From Pyropia yezoensis (lineage: Eukaryota; Rhodophyta; Bangiophyceae; Bangiales; Bangiaceae): DNA of 64,000 nt. The notes beneath the pieces were generated by a model. The model made no database searches, was not told where the DNA came from, and was given only the letters and a program-made list of their open reading frames with translations. The stretch lies in the NCBI GenBank assembly GCA_009829735.1, contig CM020620.1:28180951-28244950 (forward strand). The letters are read 5' to 3'. Shown in pieces: positions 29,161-38,861 of the stretch; positions within the stretch are counted from its first letter, which is position 1, and each line of letters starts with the position of its first letter. Position numbers and translations under genes: made by a program.

Positions 29161-31700
29161 AGGAGTTGGTTCGGCAGGATCTGTAAGGAGAGGTCCCAGA
29201 TACTATCCCTTAGGTATTTAGGCATGGGATTAGGGGGGAAATCCTTACGAAGTTCGACGGTCGCATGAATACACGCAAGCTCACTATGTCTCGCGCGTCC
29301 CTGGTCCGATCATACCAGAAAAGCGCATATCAGCCGACAAAGAAAACATATATTTACGCATGCGCGGCAATTACAGCTCGACTCCTCAGTAGATACGCCA
29401 CAATGCATGCTTTTCGTGGTAGTAAAGGAAACAAGACACTGCTCCCTGCAATAGAGTTTCCAAATGTCCGCTGGGTTTACCTTTTCAAGTGTTTGAAAAG
29501 AAGCCATCATATGGCTTATAGATGAGTTTATCACGTTGCCCAGCCACACTTGCCACGCAGTGGCGTGCGAGACTAATCAAAACAAGTGTTGTAGAACTGT
29601 TCAAAAACCAAAGGGAACGCAGAGTCCTCAACATCGCCGATTCAACAAAACTTTGACACTGTCTCCGATACATTCTCACGAACGCGATGACGATAACTGC
29701 TCGGGATCGTCATGCAAGTCTGCGCCACAGAGTTCTGAAAGTATGCACGTATATCTTACGCTGGCATTCTCGATAAGTGACAGTCTGCAATCTAAGCTCG
29801 ACCAGACTGTCTCAACTTCTAAAAAAACGTTGATGTGTCTTTAAAGGCGCGCCCTGGTTGGCTGCATGGGCGATGGCTGTGCGCGCAGTACTTATTGTGC
29901 CATCATGGGTCGTAATCGCTTTCATGGTTTTTCCTGTTGTGCCCGTTCGAGACCGGGGTGGTTTTACATGTCATGTGAGATCTGATGTTAGGCGCTGGAA
30001 CGACTGGTCTGGGCGATATAGTTTCAAGTATATCATTGATCTCAGCGAAACTGTGGTGTATCTATCAGACGCAACGATTAGGGACGCTTGAGGTGGAGCT
30101 CGCTCTGCTTCGTGCGCTGTTCGCGTTCTGGCGTCAAGGTTTCGAGCCACAGCCACCGCTCATGTCTCGGCAGTTGCGGGCCACAGCGGTGGGCACCTCC
30201 ATTCTTCCCTCTCAAGGCCATTTGGTGCCGGCTACCCTTACCATGCACACGACATGCCCGACGGCGCCTGGTGTCAGCCGCGGGCGTAAAGCGCTTCTAC
30301 CAAAAGACGCTCGATGGCAACAAGTGGCGACCAAAAAACAATTAAGTACCATCCGATAGGGCATGCATATCCTAAGTCTGTCGATTGTCGCACAGATTGT
30401 GATATTGCTTATTTCTGAACTCTGTCCTGGTGGACCGAGACTGATTCTCTTCGATGGGCTCTCAGCCAATCAGATACGCCACTGGGACCGACTCCCAGGC
30501 CGATGTGCCCCCACAGGCTGGAACCGCCTTCACTTTTGTTCACATCTCTGGGGAAACAAGTGATTCTGCCAAGATCGCACGGCAAAGTGCTCTAGACAGT
30601 AGAACACATCAAGCTTCTGAGAATAAATAGTGAAAAACAGTTGCGGCCCTTCCTGGGCCGGCGTACGACCACATGACTGGGTCTTCAAGCAGCTGACGGT
30701 GCGATCCAGCCAATTCGGTGCCCGCAAAGTTAAGAAATAATCACTAGGTCTCGGTATCGGGCAACGAGGTCAGAATTTAGCAAGCAGCAATTCCGGATTA
30801 AGTCGACTGCCCACCGCTCATCGATGGGATCTGGGGGAACGTAACGCCCCGTGGCATACTCCGTCCAGCCGAAGTCGTGGAACCAACCGGCCTGATGCGC
30901 CCGCTCATGGGCAACAGGGCCTTTAACTTGCACGCGATACGTTCGGCGCGAGCAACGCGAAGTGGCCGAGAGAGCAGTACGTGGTGCCAAGTACTCGTGA
31001 ACTAAAAACAGGACACAAACTGCTCTCAGAACAGCCGTGAGAACTGAAGCCGGAATTCTCCTGAGAACATTCTCGAGGTTTTTCGTAGAAAGTGTCGAGG
31101 ACAGGAGTGCATCAGTTTCGCCACAAGACTTTGCAATAATTTTGGAGCACGACAGAAGAAGCATTTAAAAAGACTTTCAGCCTCAGTACCCTGGCTCGGC
31201 AAAAGTTGGCGTTTCTTGCAACGTCAGATACATAAAAGCTGCTCTCGGCGTTCCGTTTCCTGAGTAAAAGAATAGTGCTTCGTGTCAAAGAAAGCTCGCG
31301 TTGGATACTTCCGTATTGGCACCTCCGCCAAAAGCTATACATGTGCGTGGTCGGGTCTCCGACTCGCATCAAACTATTTTTCGATCTCGCATTCAAGCCG
31401 TTGTCCAATGAGAGGCCGAGCCAAGCGCCCCTGTAGCGGACCACGCCAGGTCTGATCGCTATACCGGTGGGCGATTGGACCATGCTCTTGTAGCAGTCGT
31501 CCCGTGGACCTGCGGGCCTGCCCGTCGGAACGTGCCTACGAGAGAGGCCATCGGCAGATGATCCCGTGAGGTCCACCGCTTGCCGTCTCACCTATCAGAA
31601 GCACCCCAGCAAGCCACCAGGCCCCCCAGCCCTTCCCTGACAAAAAAACACCCTCCAAATTAACCCAGGAAACGCAACAGTTTCTGAAAAGAATGGGTCT
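29161..31700. other. Lower-GC region, probably decayed mobile or captured DNA
   Basis: Base composition is near 50% GC by eye, well below both flanks. Two adjacent minus-strand ORFs (30730-31164 and 31112-31591) have natural-looking composition, for example GWFHDFGWTEYATGRYVPP and DERWAVDLIRNCCLLNSD. I match them to nothing. I found no terminal inverted repeats or target duplication. A decayed DNA transposon or non-LTR element is possible. Confidence 0.4.
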
Positions 31701-31800
31701 GAGTATTATGCCTGGCCCGCTCAAGTCGTACCCCCCCCTCCGACCAAGCGCCCCAGTCCAAGCCAGGATGAGGACATGCCCCGGTGGCTTAATGCTCGAA

Positions 31801-32890
31801 GAGCAGAATGAATTCATTTTAAGCTTCATTAATGGATCAATTAATTATTACATTAATGAAAGGGTCTCAGAGACCCATCATTTATCGATTATCTACTTAT
31901 GTGACCACTTATACTGAAAGCCATGGACAATTTAAGCTTGATCGTAGTTGTTTCGGCAGCCTCTCCGCGCGCTTGCCATGCCGGCGGCTGCGCCAACCCC
32001 TTTCCCCTTCACTGCCATCTTTGAGAGCCAATCCGTCGAGCCTGCGCGAGGGCCCGGCGAAGGGGCTGAGCCGGCGCCCCCCCCCCCCTCCTCAAGGGGC
32101 GCAGCGACACTCGCCGCAGCTCGAGAGGACTTGCCAGCCGATTCCCGGTCAGCTGCTTGTTCTTCACCGGCTTGTTTGAAAGGCGACAAAAGGCCTCGAC
32201 TCCAGGCGGCAACTTAAACTCCAACATCGTGTCACCCGCCCTGCTGCCCGAGCCGATGCTGGGGCGCGAGGCCGGGAGCCCTGAGCCTCCTGCACCTTCA
32301 TCCGCAGCCTGTCTGACTCCCGCCGTACAATCTTCTCCAGCCACAGTCCTCGCTGACGTGTCGATCCAACCGCTACCCCCAGAGTCGCTCGAACCTCGTG
32401 CGCCGGCTCCGACCTCAGCAGCTGTGCGAGAGTCCATCATACGGCACTACACGAGCTAAAACGCATGGACAAGTGCGAAGGAGACCGCGCGGGGCGTTAT
32501 GGGGAAAGGGCGGGCCGAGTCGCAACCAGCTCCAAAGGCACGAAGCAGATGTCACCCACGGGGTGCAAGAGAGCATGCTCGGCCACGCGCCGTGAACAGC
32601 AATCAGCGGCAGAACAGCACCCCTCAATACGACTTGCATTGTGCAATTACGTACACCAATAAAATGAATGATTAATTATACAATAAAAATAAGGCATCTA
32701 ATGAATACATTAATGAACGCCATGACAAAGAATGATTCATTTTTAACAACCCTGGGGGAGGGGGGCTCACCCATTCGTTGGTTAAGTACATGTACAGAAA
32801 AAATGGGACAGCGGCACCTGATTAATATCGATTATTTGATCATTATGAGCATCAGTTTAATGCATCGATTTTATATGTGCCATCCATGCG
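31801..32890. repeat. AT-rich islands with TTCATTAATG-type motifs flanking a GC-rich insert
   Basis: Two AT-rich islands (about 31801-31930 and 32640-32890) flank a GC-rich 0.7-kb block. The left island holds the palindrome AATGAATTCATT and the inverted pair TTCATTAATG ... CATTAATGAA. The right island repeats ATTAATGAA and AATGATTCATT. Within the GC-rich block the plus-strand frames read as protein-like in two halves (about 31980-32217 and 32190-32459) separated by one frame shift. A small broken gene is possible, product unknown. Confidence 0.4.
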
Positions 32891-33416
32891 ATGAGCAAGA
32901 TTCGTACAGTTGCTGCTGCGATCCAGCTAGGCTCTGCAGCTGCGTCAGCAAGGTCTCTGGCCGGGCGGGGCTCGCCCGGGGTGTGCCAGCTGTTGAGCTG
33001 GCATCGCTGTTCTGCGCGTGCATTGCTGCTGACTGTCGTGTGTTGGCAGCCCGTCTGCGTGTCTGGCCCACAGCCTCTCGCACACGGTCTGGTCGCTTGG
33101 CCGAGCGCCACAACCCGGAAGGCTGGAGCGAGGGCACCCGCTTTCCCTTTGCGGTCCAGCGGTGCGCTTGTGGCTGGTCACGCTTGGCGTGCGCGCGGTG
33201 CGTGTCCCGCCCGGCGCGCACCGTCCCGTTGTTGGCGCTCGACTCTGTGACATCTGCCTCCCCCACGACGTCGTGCGGTTCCATCAGACTCCGCATTCCT
33301 TGTCCAACGCCCCTGTGTGCTTCCTCGCCTTCTCTGAGGAAGTTTTCAGCACAGCGGCTGCAGGGGAGCTAGGCATCGTTGGCGCTAGTGGAGCACGCCT
33401 CGAGCGCTCACGCGCT

Positions 33417-36400
33417 ATGGCCATGGTGACCTTGCCGGGTCCAGACGAGACGGCCGCCGCCGCTGCGGTGCGATTGCCGCAGCCGGGGCCCATCGAAAGA
33501 CTGCCCTTTTGGAGCGACACGCAAGGCGACGAGCCCCCGCCGCTGCATGTTGCTGCATGGTCCAGCGGCGCTGCTCGCGTCCGAGAGCTTCTTGCGGGTG
33601 GCGCGGACGTTCGCGCCAATAGCAGCACCTGGGGCACGGCCCTGCACTGGGCGGCGGCCGCGGGCAACACACAGGCCATCTCGGCTTTGATTGACGCAGG
33701 TGCCGATGTGGCTGCTGAGTGTGAGATGCGTGGCGATCAGATCTCTGGTCCATTCACTGCGCTGCACTTGGCGGCCGGTTCCGGCCGTGCGCCCGCCGTC
33801 GAGGCACTTCTGGATGCGGGCGCCTCTGTGAAAAGCCTAACTGAGGATGAACGCACGCCGCTGCACTGGGCGGGCGAGTGCGGCAGCGGTGTGGTTGTGG
33901 TGGCGCTGCTGGGGGCGGGCGCAGCGTTCAACGCGACTGACGACGACGGGCGGACCGCCCTGCACGCGGCTGGCGGAAGCGGCAGCCGTGCAGCTGTGGT
34001 GGCGCTGCTGCAGGCGGGCTCAGCAGTGAACGCCACTGACAAGGGCGGGTGGACCGCCCTGCACGCGGCGAGCGGCAGCGGCAGCCGTGCAGCTGTGGTG
34101 GCGCTGCTGGAGGCGGGTGCAGCACTCAATGTCACTGACGTTCTCGGGCGGACCGCCCTGCACGCGGCGGGCGGGAGCGGCAGCCGTGCGGCTGTGGAGG
34201 CGCTGCTGGAGGCGGGCGCAGCACTCAACGTCACTGAAGACGATGGGCGGACCGCCCTGCACGCGGCCGGCGAGAGCGGCAGCCGTGCAGCTGTGGTGGC
34301 GCTGCTGCAGGTGGGCGCAGCAGTAAACGCGACTGACTCTTTCGGGCAGACCGCCCTGCACGCGGCGGGCAGGAGCGGCAGCCGTGCAGCTGTGGTGGCG
34401 CTGCTGGAGGCGGGCGCAGCGTTCAACGCGACTGACGACTACGGGCGGACCGCCTTGCACGCGGCGGGCGAGAGTGGCAGCCGTGCAGCTGTGGCGGCGC
34501 TGCTGCGGGCGGGCGCAGCACTCAACGTCACTGACAATCTCGGGCGGACCACCCTGCACGCGGCGGGCGAGAGCGGCAGCCGTGCAGCTGTGGTGGCGCT
34601 GCTGGAGGTGGGCGCAGCAGTAAACGCCACTGACTCTTTCGGGCAGACCGCCCTGCACGCGGCGGGCAGGAGCGGCAGCCGTGCAGCTGTGGTGGCGCTG
34701 CTGGAGGCGGGCGCAGCGTTCAACGCGACTGACGACTACGGGCGGACCGCCTTGCACGCGGCGGGCGAGAGTGGCAGCCGTGCAGCTGTGGAGGCGCTGC
34801 TGCGGGCGGGCGCAGCACTCAACGTCACTGACAATCTCGGGCGGACCACCCTGCACGCGGCGGGCAGGAGCGGCAGCCGTGCAGCTGTGGTGGCGCTGCT
34901 AGATGCGGGCGCAGCGTTCAACGCGACTGACGACGACGGGCGGACCGCCTTGCACGCGGCGGGCGAGAGTGGCATCCGTGCAGCTGTGGTGGCGCTGCTG
35001 CAGGTGGGCGCAGCAGTAAACGCGACTGACTCTTTCGGGCAGACCGCCCTGCACGCGGCGGGCAGGAGCGGCAGCCGTGCAGCTGTGGTGGTGCTGCTGG
35101 AGGCGGGCGCAGCGTTCAACGCGACTGACGACGACGGGCGGACCGCCCTGCACGCGGCGGGCGAGAGCGGCAGCTGTGCAGCTGTGGAGGCGCTGCTGCG
35201 GACGGGCGCAGCACTCAACGTCACTGACAATCTCGGGCGGACCGCCCTGCACGCGGCGGGCGAGAGCGGCAGCCGTGCAGCTGTGGTCGCGCTGCTGCAG
35301 GCGGGCTCAGCAGTGAACGCGACTGACAAGGGAGGGCGGACCTCCCTGCATGCGGCGGGCGAGAGCGGCAACCGTGCACCTGTGGTGGCGCTGCTGGAGG
35401 CGGGCGCAGCGTTCAACGCGACTGACGACTACGGGCGGACCGCCTTGCACGCGGCGGGCGAGAGTGGCAGCCGTGCAGCTGTGGCGGCGCTGCTGCGGGC
35501 GGGCGCAGCACTCAACGTCACTGACAATCTCGGGCGGACCACCCTGCACGCGGCGGGCGAGAGCGGCAGCCGTGCAGCTGTGGTGGCGCTGCTGGAGGTG
35601 GGCGCAGCAGTAAACGCCACTGACTCTTTCGGGCAGACCGCCCTGCACGCGGCGGGCAGGAGCGGCAGCCGTGCAGCTGTGGTGGCGCTGCTGGAGGCGG
35701 GCGCAGCGTTCAACGCGACTGACGACTACGGGCGGACCGCCTTGCACGCGGCGGGCGAGAGTGGCAGCCGTGCAGCTGTGGAGGCGCTGCTGCGGGCGGG
35801 CGCAGCACTCAACGTCACTGACAATCTCGGGCGGACCACCCTGCACGCGGCGGGCAGGAGCGGCAGCCGTGCAGCTGTGGTGGCGCTGCTAGATGCGGGC
35901 GCAGCGTTCAACGCGACTGACGACGACGGGCGGACCGCCTTGCACGCGGCGGGCGAGAGTGGCATCCGTGCAGCTGTGGTGGCGCTGCTGCAGGTGGGCG
36001 CAGCAGTAAACGCGACTGACTCTTTCGGGCAGACCGCCCTGCACGCGGCGGGCAGGAGCGGCAGCCGTGCAGCTGTGGTGGTGCTGCTGGAGGCGGGCGC
36101 AGCGTTCAACGCGACTGACGACGACGGGCGGACCGCCCTGCACGCGGCGGGCGAGAGCGGCAGCTGTGCAGCTGTGGAGGCGCTGCTGCGGACGGGCGCA
36201 GCACTCAACGTCACTGACAATCTCGGGCGGACCGCCCTGCACGCGGCGGGCAGGAGCGGCAGCCGTGCAGCTGTGGTCGCGCTGCTGCAGGCGGGCTCAG
36301 CAGTGAACGCGACTGACAAGGGAGGGCGGACCTCCCTGCATGCGGCGGGCGAGAGCGGCAACCGTGCACCTGTGGTGGCGCTGCTGGAGGCGGGCGCAGC

Positions 36401-38861
36401 GTTCAACGCGACTGACGACGACGGGCGGACCGCCCTGCACGCGGCGGGCGGGAGCGGCATCCGTGCAGCTCTGGTGCCGCTGCTGCAGGCGGGCGCAGCA
36501 GTGAACGCGTCTGACAAGGTCGGGCGGACGGCCCTGCATGCTGCGGGCAGGAGGGGCAACCGTGCAGCTGTGGTGGCGCTGCTGGAGGCGGGCGCAGCAC
36601 GTAACGTCACTGACTCTTTCGGGCGCACCGCCCTGCATTCGGCGGGCGAGAGCGGCAGCCGTGCAGCTGTGGTCGCGCTGCTGCAGGCGGGCGCAGCAGT
36701 GAACGCGACTGACAAGGTCGGGCGGACCGCCCTGCACGCGGCGGGCGAGCGCGGCAGCCGTGCAGCTGTGGTGGCGCTGCTGCGGGCGGGCGCAGCACTC
36801 AACGTCACTGACTATTTCGTGAAGACCGCCCTGCACGCGGCCGGCGAGAGCGGCAGCCGTGCAGCTGTGGTGGCGCTGCTGGAGGCGGGCGCAGCACGTA
36901 ACGTCACTGATTCTTTCGGGCGCACCGCCCTGCATTCGGCGGGCAGGAGCGGCAGCCGTGCAGCTGTGGTGGCGCTGCTGGAGGCGGGCGCAGCGTTCAA
37001 CGCGACTGACGACGACGGGCGGACCGCCCTGCACGCGGCGGGCGAGAGCGGCAGCCGTGCAGCTGTGGAGGCGCTGCTGGAGGCGGGCTCAGCAGTGAAC
37101 GCGACTGAGAAGGGCGGGCGGACCGCCCTGCATGCGGCGGGCAGGAGCGGCAGCCGTGCAGCTGTGGTGGCGCTGCTGCAGGTGGGCGCAGCAGTAAACG
37201 CGACTAACTCTTTCGGGCGGACCGCCCTGCACGCGGCGGGCAGGAGCGGCAGCCGTGCAGCTGTGGTGGCGCTGCTGGAGGCGGGCGCAGCGTTCAACGC
37301 GACTGACGACTACGGGCGGACCGCCTTGCACGCGGCGGGCGAGAGTGGCAGCCGTGCAGCTGTGGAGGCGCTGCTGCGGGCGGGCGCAGCACTCAACGTC
37401 ACTGACAATCTCGGGCGGACCACCCTGCACGCGGCGGGCGAGAGCGGCAGCCGTGCAGCTGTGGTGGCGCTGCTGGAGGTGGGCGCAGCAGTAAACGCGA
37501 CTGACAAGGGAGGGCGGACCTCCCTGCATGCGGCGGGCGAGAGCGGCAGCTGTGCAGCTGTGGTGGCGCTGCTGGAGGCGGGCGCAGCGTTCAACGCGAC
37601 TGACGACGACGGGCGGACCGCCCTGCACGCGGCGGGCGAGAGCGGCAGCCGTGCAGCTGTGGAGGCGCTGCTGGAGGCGGGCTCAGCAGTGAACGCGACT
37701 GACAAGGGAGGGCGGGCCGCCCTGCATGCGGCGGGCGAGAGCGGCAACCGTGCACCTGTGGTGGCGCTGCTGCGGGCGGGCGCTGCTGTGAATGCGAAGG
37801 ACACCTTTGGGAAGACTGCTATGCACCTCGCGTGTCGCAATGGCCGTCACCCGTTTGTATTGGCGTTGCTTGATCCGTGCGCTGTGGAGAGCGAGCCTTT
37901 TTTGGACTCGAGGTCTGCTGGACCGAATTGCTTGCGGCTTTCCGTCGCTGATGTCAATGCGCAGGACCGGGATGGCCTCACGCCACTGCATGATGCAGTG
38001 CTTGGAGGGCACGCCTGCACTGTGAAACTTCTGAAGGAGTCGCACGCTGACTGCAAGGCGGTGACCATCAATGGAGAGACTCCCCTGTACATGGCAGCAA
38101 CCCTTGGCCACCGTGAGATTGTGGAACTGCTGCCTCCAGAGCACCCTTCTGGAGCGATCAGCACACCCCTTCACGCCGCTGCGCAGCACGAGCGGGTGCA
38201 GCTGTTTGACACGCCTCAGCTTCTCTCCTTTTTGTCTGCCGCCGACGAGACCAGCAACACCGCTCTGCATGTGGCGGCCGGCGACGTACGTGCGGGCACG
38301 GTGCGGGCGCTTGTCGAACGAGGAGCAGATGTGCGACGCCGCAACGAGGACAACAAAACCCCTCTGCACAAGGCACTGTCATGGCTGGACCGGACGTTGC
38401 ACCGGGCGCAGATGATGGCAGGCCGCCGAGGACATGTTGGCAGCCGTCTGCGGAGCGAAGCAGCCGGTGGCTTTTTTGGGCGGACGCAGAACAGTGCCCT
38501 CCCCGCTGCGCTATCGGGAGTAGCTGAAAAACTTCGCGAGTTTCAGGCCACGGTGTACGTATTGGTGCATGCGGGCTCGAGCTTGCGGGATCTTGGCGTC
38601 CGCGGCAGGTTGTTGTGCAATAGAATTGTCCACAACGCGAACCCACACGGGCCCAGGCAGGCCAACCGGTTGGGACTGATCAGCGGCAGCGGGGGAGCCT
38701 CAGTGACACCCCCGGCATTGACCTTTTCCGCACCATCGGGCGCTGAAGCCGACTCCTCGAGCGCAGCTGCCGAGCCGGATGCTCCCAAGGTTCCTCGACG
38801 CGAGCGGCGGGCACTGGTTCTGCCTTTCTTTCGGCGCGCGTTGGGACGACGGAGGCAGTGA
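33417..38861 (+). CDS. Giant ankyrin-repeat protein (1814 aa)
   Basis: The first ATG is at 33417 (a second at 33423). The frame is open upstream to 33162 without ATG, so an upstream exon is possible. About four diverged ankyrin repeats (PLHVAAWSSG, ALHWAAAAGN) lead into a long array of 33-residue repeats of the form GRTALHAAGESGSRAAVVALLEAGA plus [FLV]N[AV]TD. About five diverged repeats follow (TAMHLACRNG, TPLHDAVLGG, TPLYMAATLG, TALHVAAGDV, TPLHKALSWL). The C-terminal ~200 residues lack repeats and end basic (RRERRALVLPFFRRALGRRRQ). No signal peptide or membrane segment is seen. Ankyrin arrays bind proteins; partners here are unknown. The homogeneous array implies recent expansion or gene conversion. 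Confidence 0.9.
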   Translation: MAMVTLPGPDETAAAAAVRLPQPGPIERLPFWSDTQGDEPPPLHVAAWSSGAARVRELLAGGADVRANSSTWGTALHWAAAAGNTQAISALIDAGADVAAECEMRGDQISGPFTALHLAAGSGRAPAVEALLDAGASVKSLTEDERTPLHWAGECGSGVVVVALLGAGAAFNATDDDGRTALHAAGGSGSRAAVVALLQAGSAVNATDKGGWTALHAASGSGSRAAVVALLEAGAALNVTDVLGRTALHAAGGSGSRAAVEALLEAGAALNVTEDDGRTALHAAGESGSRAAVVALLQVGAAVNATDSFGQTALHAAGRSGSRAAVVALLEAGAAFNATDDYGRTALHAAGESGSRAAVAALLRAGAALNVTDNLGRTTLHAAGESGSRAAVVALLEVGAAVNATDSFGQTALHAAGRSGSRAAVVALLEAGAAFNATDDYGRTALHAAGESGSRAAVEALLRAGAALNVTDNLGRTTLHAAGRSGSRAAVVALLDAGAAFNATDDDGRTALHAAGESGIRAAVVALLQVGAAVNATDSFGQTALHAAGRSGSRAAVVVLLEAGAAFNATDDDGRTALHAAGESGSCAAVEALLRTGAALNVTDNLGRTALHAAGESGSRAAVVALLQAGSAVNATDKGGRTSLHAAGESGNRAPVVALLEAGAAFNATDDYGRTALHAAGESGSRAAVAALLRAGAALNVTDNLGRTTLHAAGESGSRAAVVALLEVGAAVNATDSFGQTALHAAGRSGSRAAVVALLEAGAAFNATDDYGRTALHAAGESGSRAAVEALLRAGAALNVTDNLGRTTLHAAGRSGSRAAVVALLDAGAAFNATDDDGRTALHAAGESGIRAAVVALLQVGAAVNATDSFGQTALHAAGRSGSRAAVVVLLEAGAAFNATDDDGRTALHAAGESGSCAAVEALLRTGAALNVTDNLGRTALHAAGRSGSRAAVVALLQAGSAVNATDKGGRTSLHAAGESGNRAPVVALLEAGAAFNATDDDGRTALHAAGGSGIRAALVPLLQAGAAVNASDKVGRTALHAAGRRGNRAAVVALLEAGAARNVTDSFGRTALHSAGESGSRAAVVALLQAGAAVNATDKVGRTALHAAGERGSRAAVVALLRAGAALNVTDYFVKTALHAAGESGSRAAVVALLEAGAARNVTDSFGRTALHSAGRSGSRAAVVALLEAGAAFNATDDDGRTALHAAGESGSRAAVEALLEAGSAVNATEKGGRTALHAAGRSGSRAAVVALLQVGAAVNATNSFGRTALHAAGRSGSRAAVVALLEAGAAFNATDDYGRTALHAAGESGSRAAVEALLRAGAALNVTDNLGRTTLHAAGESGSRAAVVALLEVGAAVNATDKGGRTSLHAAGESGSCAAVVALLEAGAAFNATDDDGRTALHAAGESGSRAAVEALLEAGSAVNATDKGGRAALHAAGESGNRAPVVALLRAGAAVNAKDTFGKTAMHLACRNGRHPFVLALLDPCAVESEPFLDSRSAGPNCLRLSVADVNAQDRDGLTPLHDAVLGGHACTVKLLKESHADCKAVTINGETPLYMAATLGHREIVELLPPEHPSGAISTPLHAAAQHERVQLFDTPQLLSFLSAADETSNTALHVAAGDVRAGTVRALVERGADVRRRNEDNKTPLHKALSWLDRTLHRAQMMAGRRGHVGSRLRSEAAGGFFGRTQNSALPAALSGVAEKLREFQATVYVLVHAGSSLRDLGVRGRLLCNRIVHNANPHGPRQANRLGLISGSGGASVTPPALTFSAPSGAEADSSSAAAEPDAPKVPRRERRALVLPFFRRALGRRRQ
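33861..37820 (+). repeat. Tandem array of 99-bp ankyrin units, exactly 40 steps
   Basis: The Leu-His codons of successive repeats, from CTGCAC at 33861 to ATGCAC at 37821, are 3960 bp apart, which is exactly 40 x 99. No unit is longer or shorter. Unit DNA is very similar throughout (CACGCGGCGGGCGAGAGCGG is a frequent stretch), while the NATD-type loop and the Glu/Gln/Arg position vary. Confidence 0.95.
34411..36390 (+). repeat. Two adjacent 990-bp blocks (ten ankyrin units each), near identical
   Basis: Sequence from 34411 is repeated from 35401 with an offset of exactly 990 bp, including idiosyncratic variants such as GCTAGATGCG, CATCCGTG and CAGCTGTG in the same order. I noticed only a few differences (for example GGCGAG versus GGCAGG near 35260/36250). 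This is a recent segmental duplication by unequal exchange. Confidence 0.9.

Noticed and set aside
30730..30960. AHQAGWFHDFGW on the minus strand, like an HD-domain motif
   Set aside because: The upstream His and downstream Asp of HD enzymes are not found at usual spacing, and the ORF has no further support.
33737..38369. Long minus-strand and other-frame ORFs within the ankyrin gene
   Set aside because: They arise because a 99-bp unit without stops in several frames is repeated forty times. Their products are repetitive Arg/Ser/Ala shadows.
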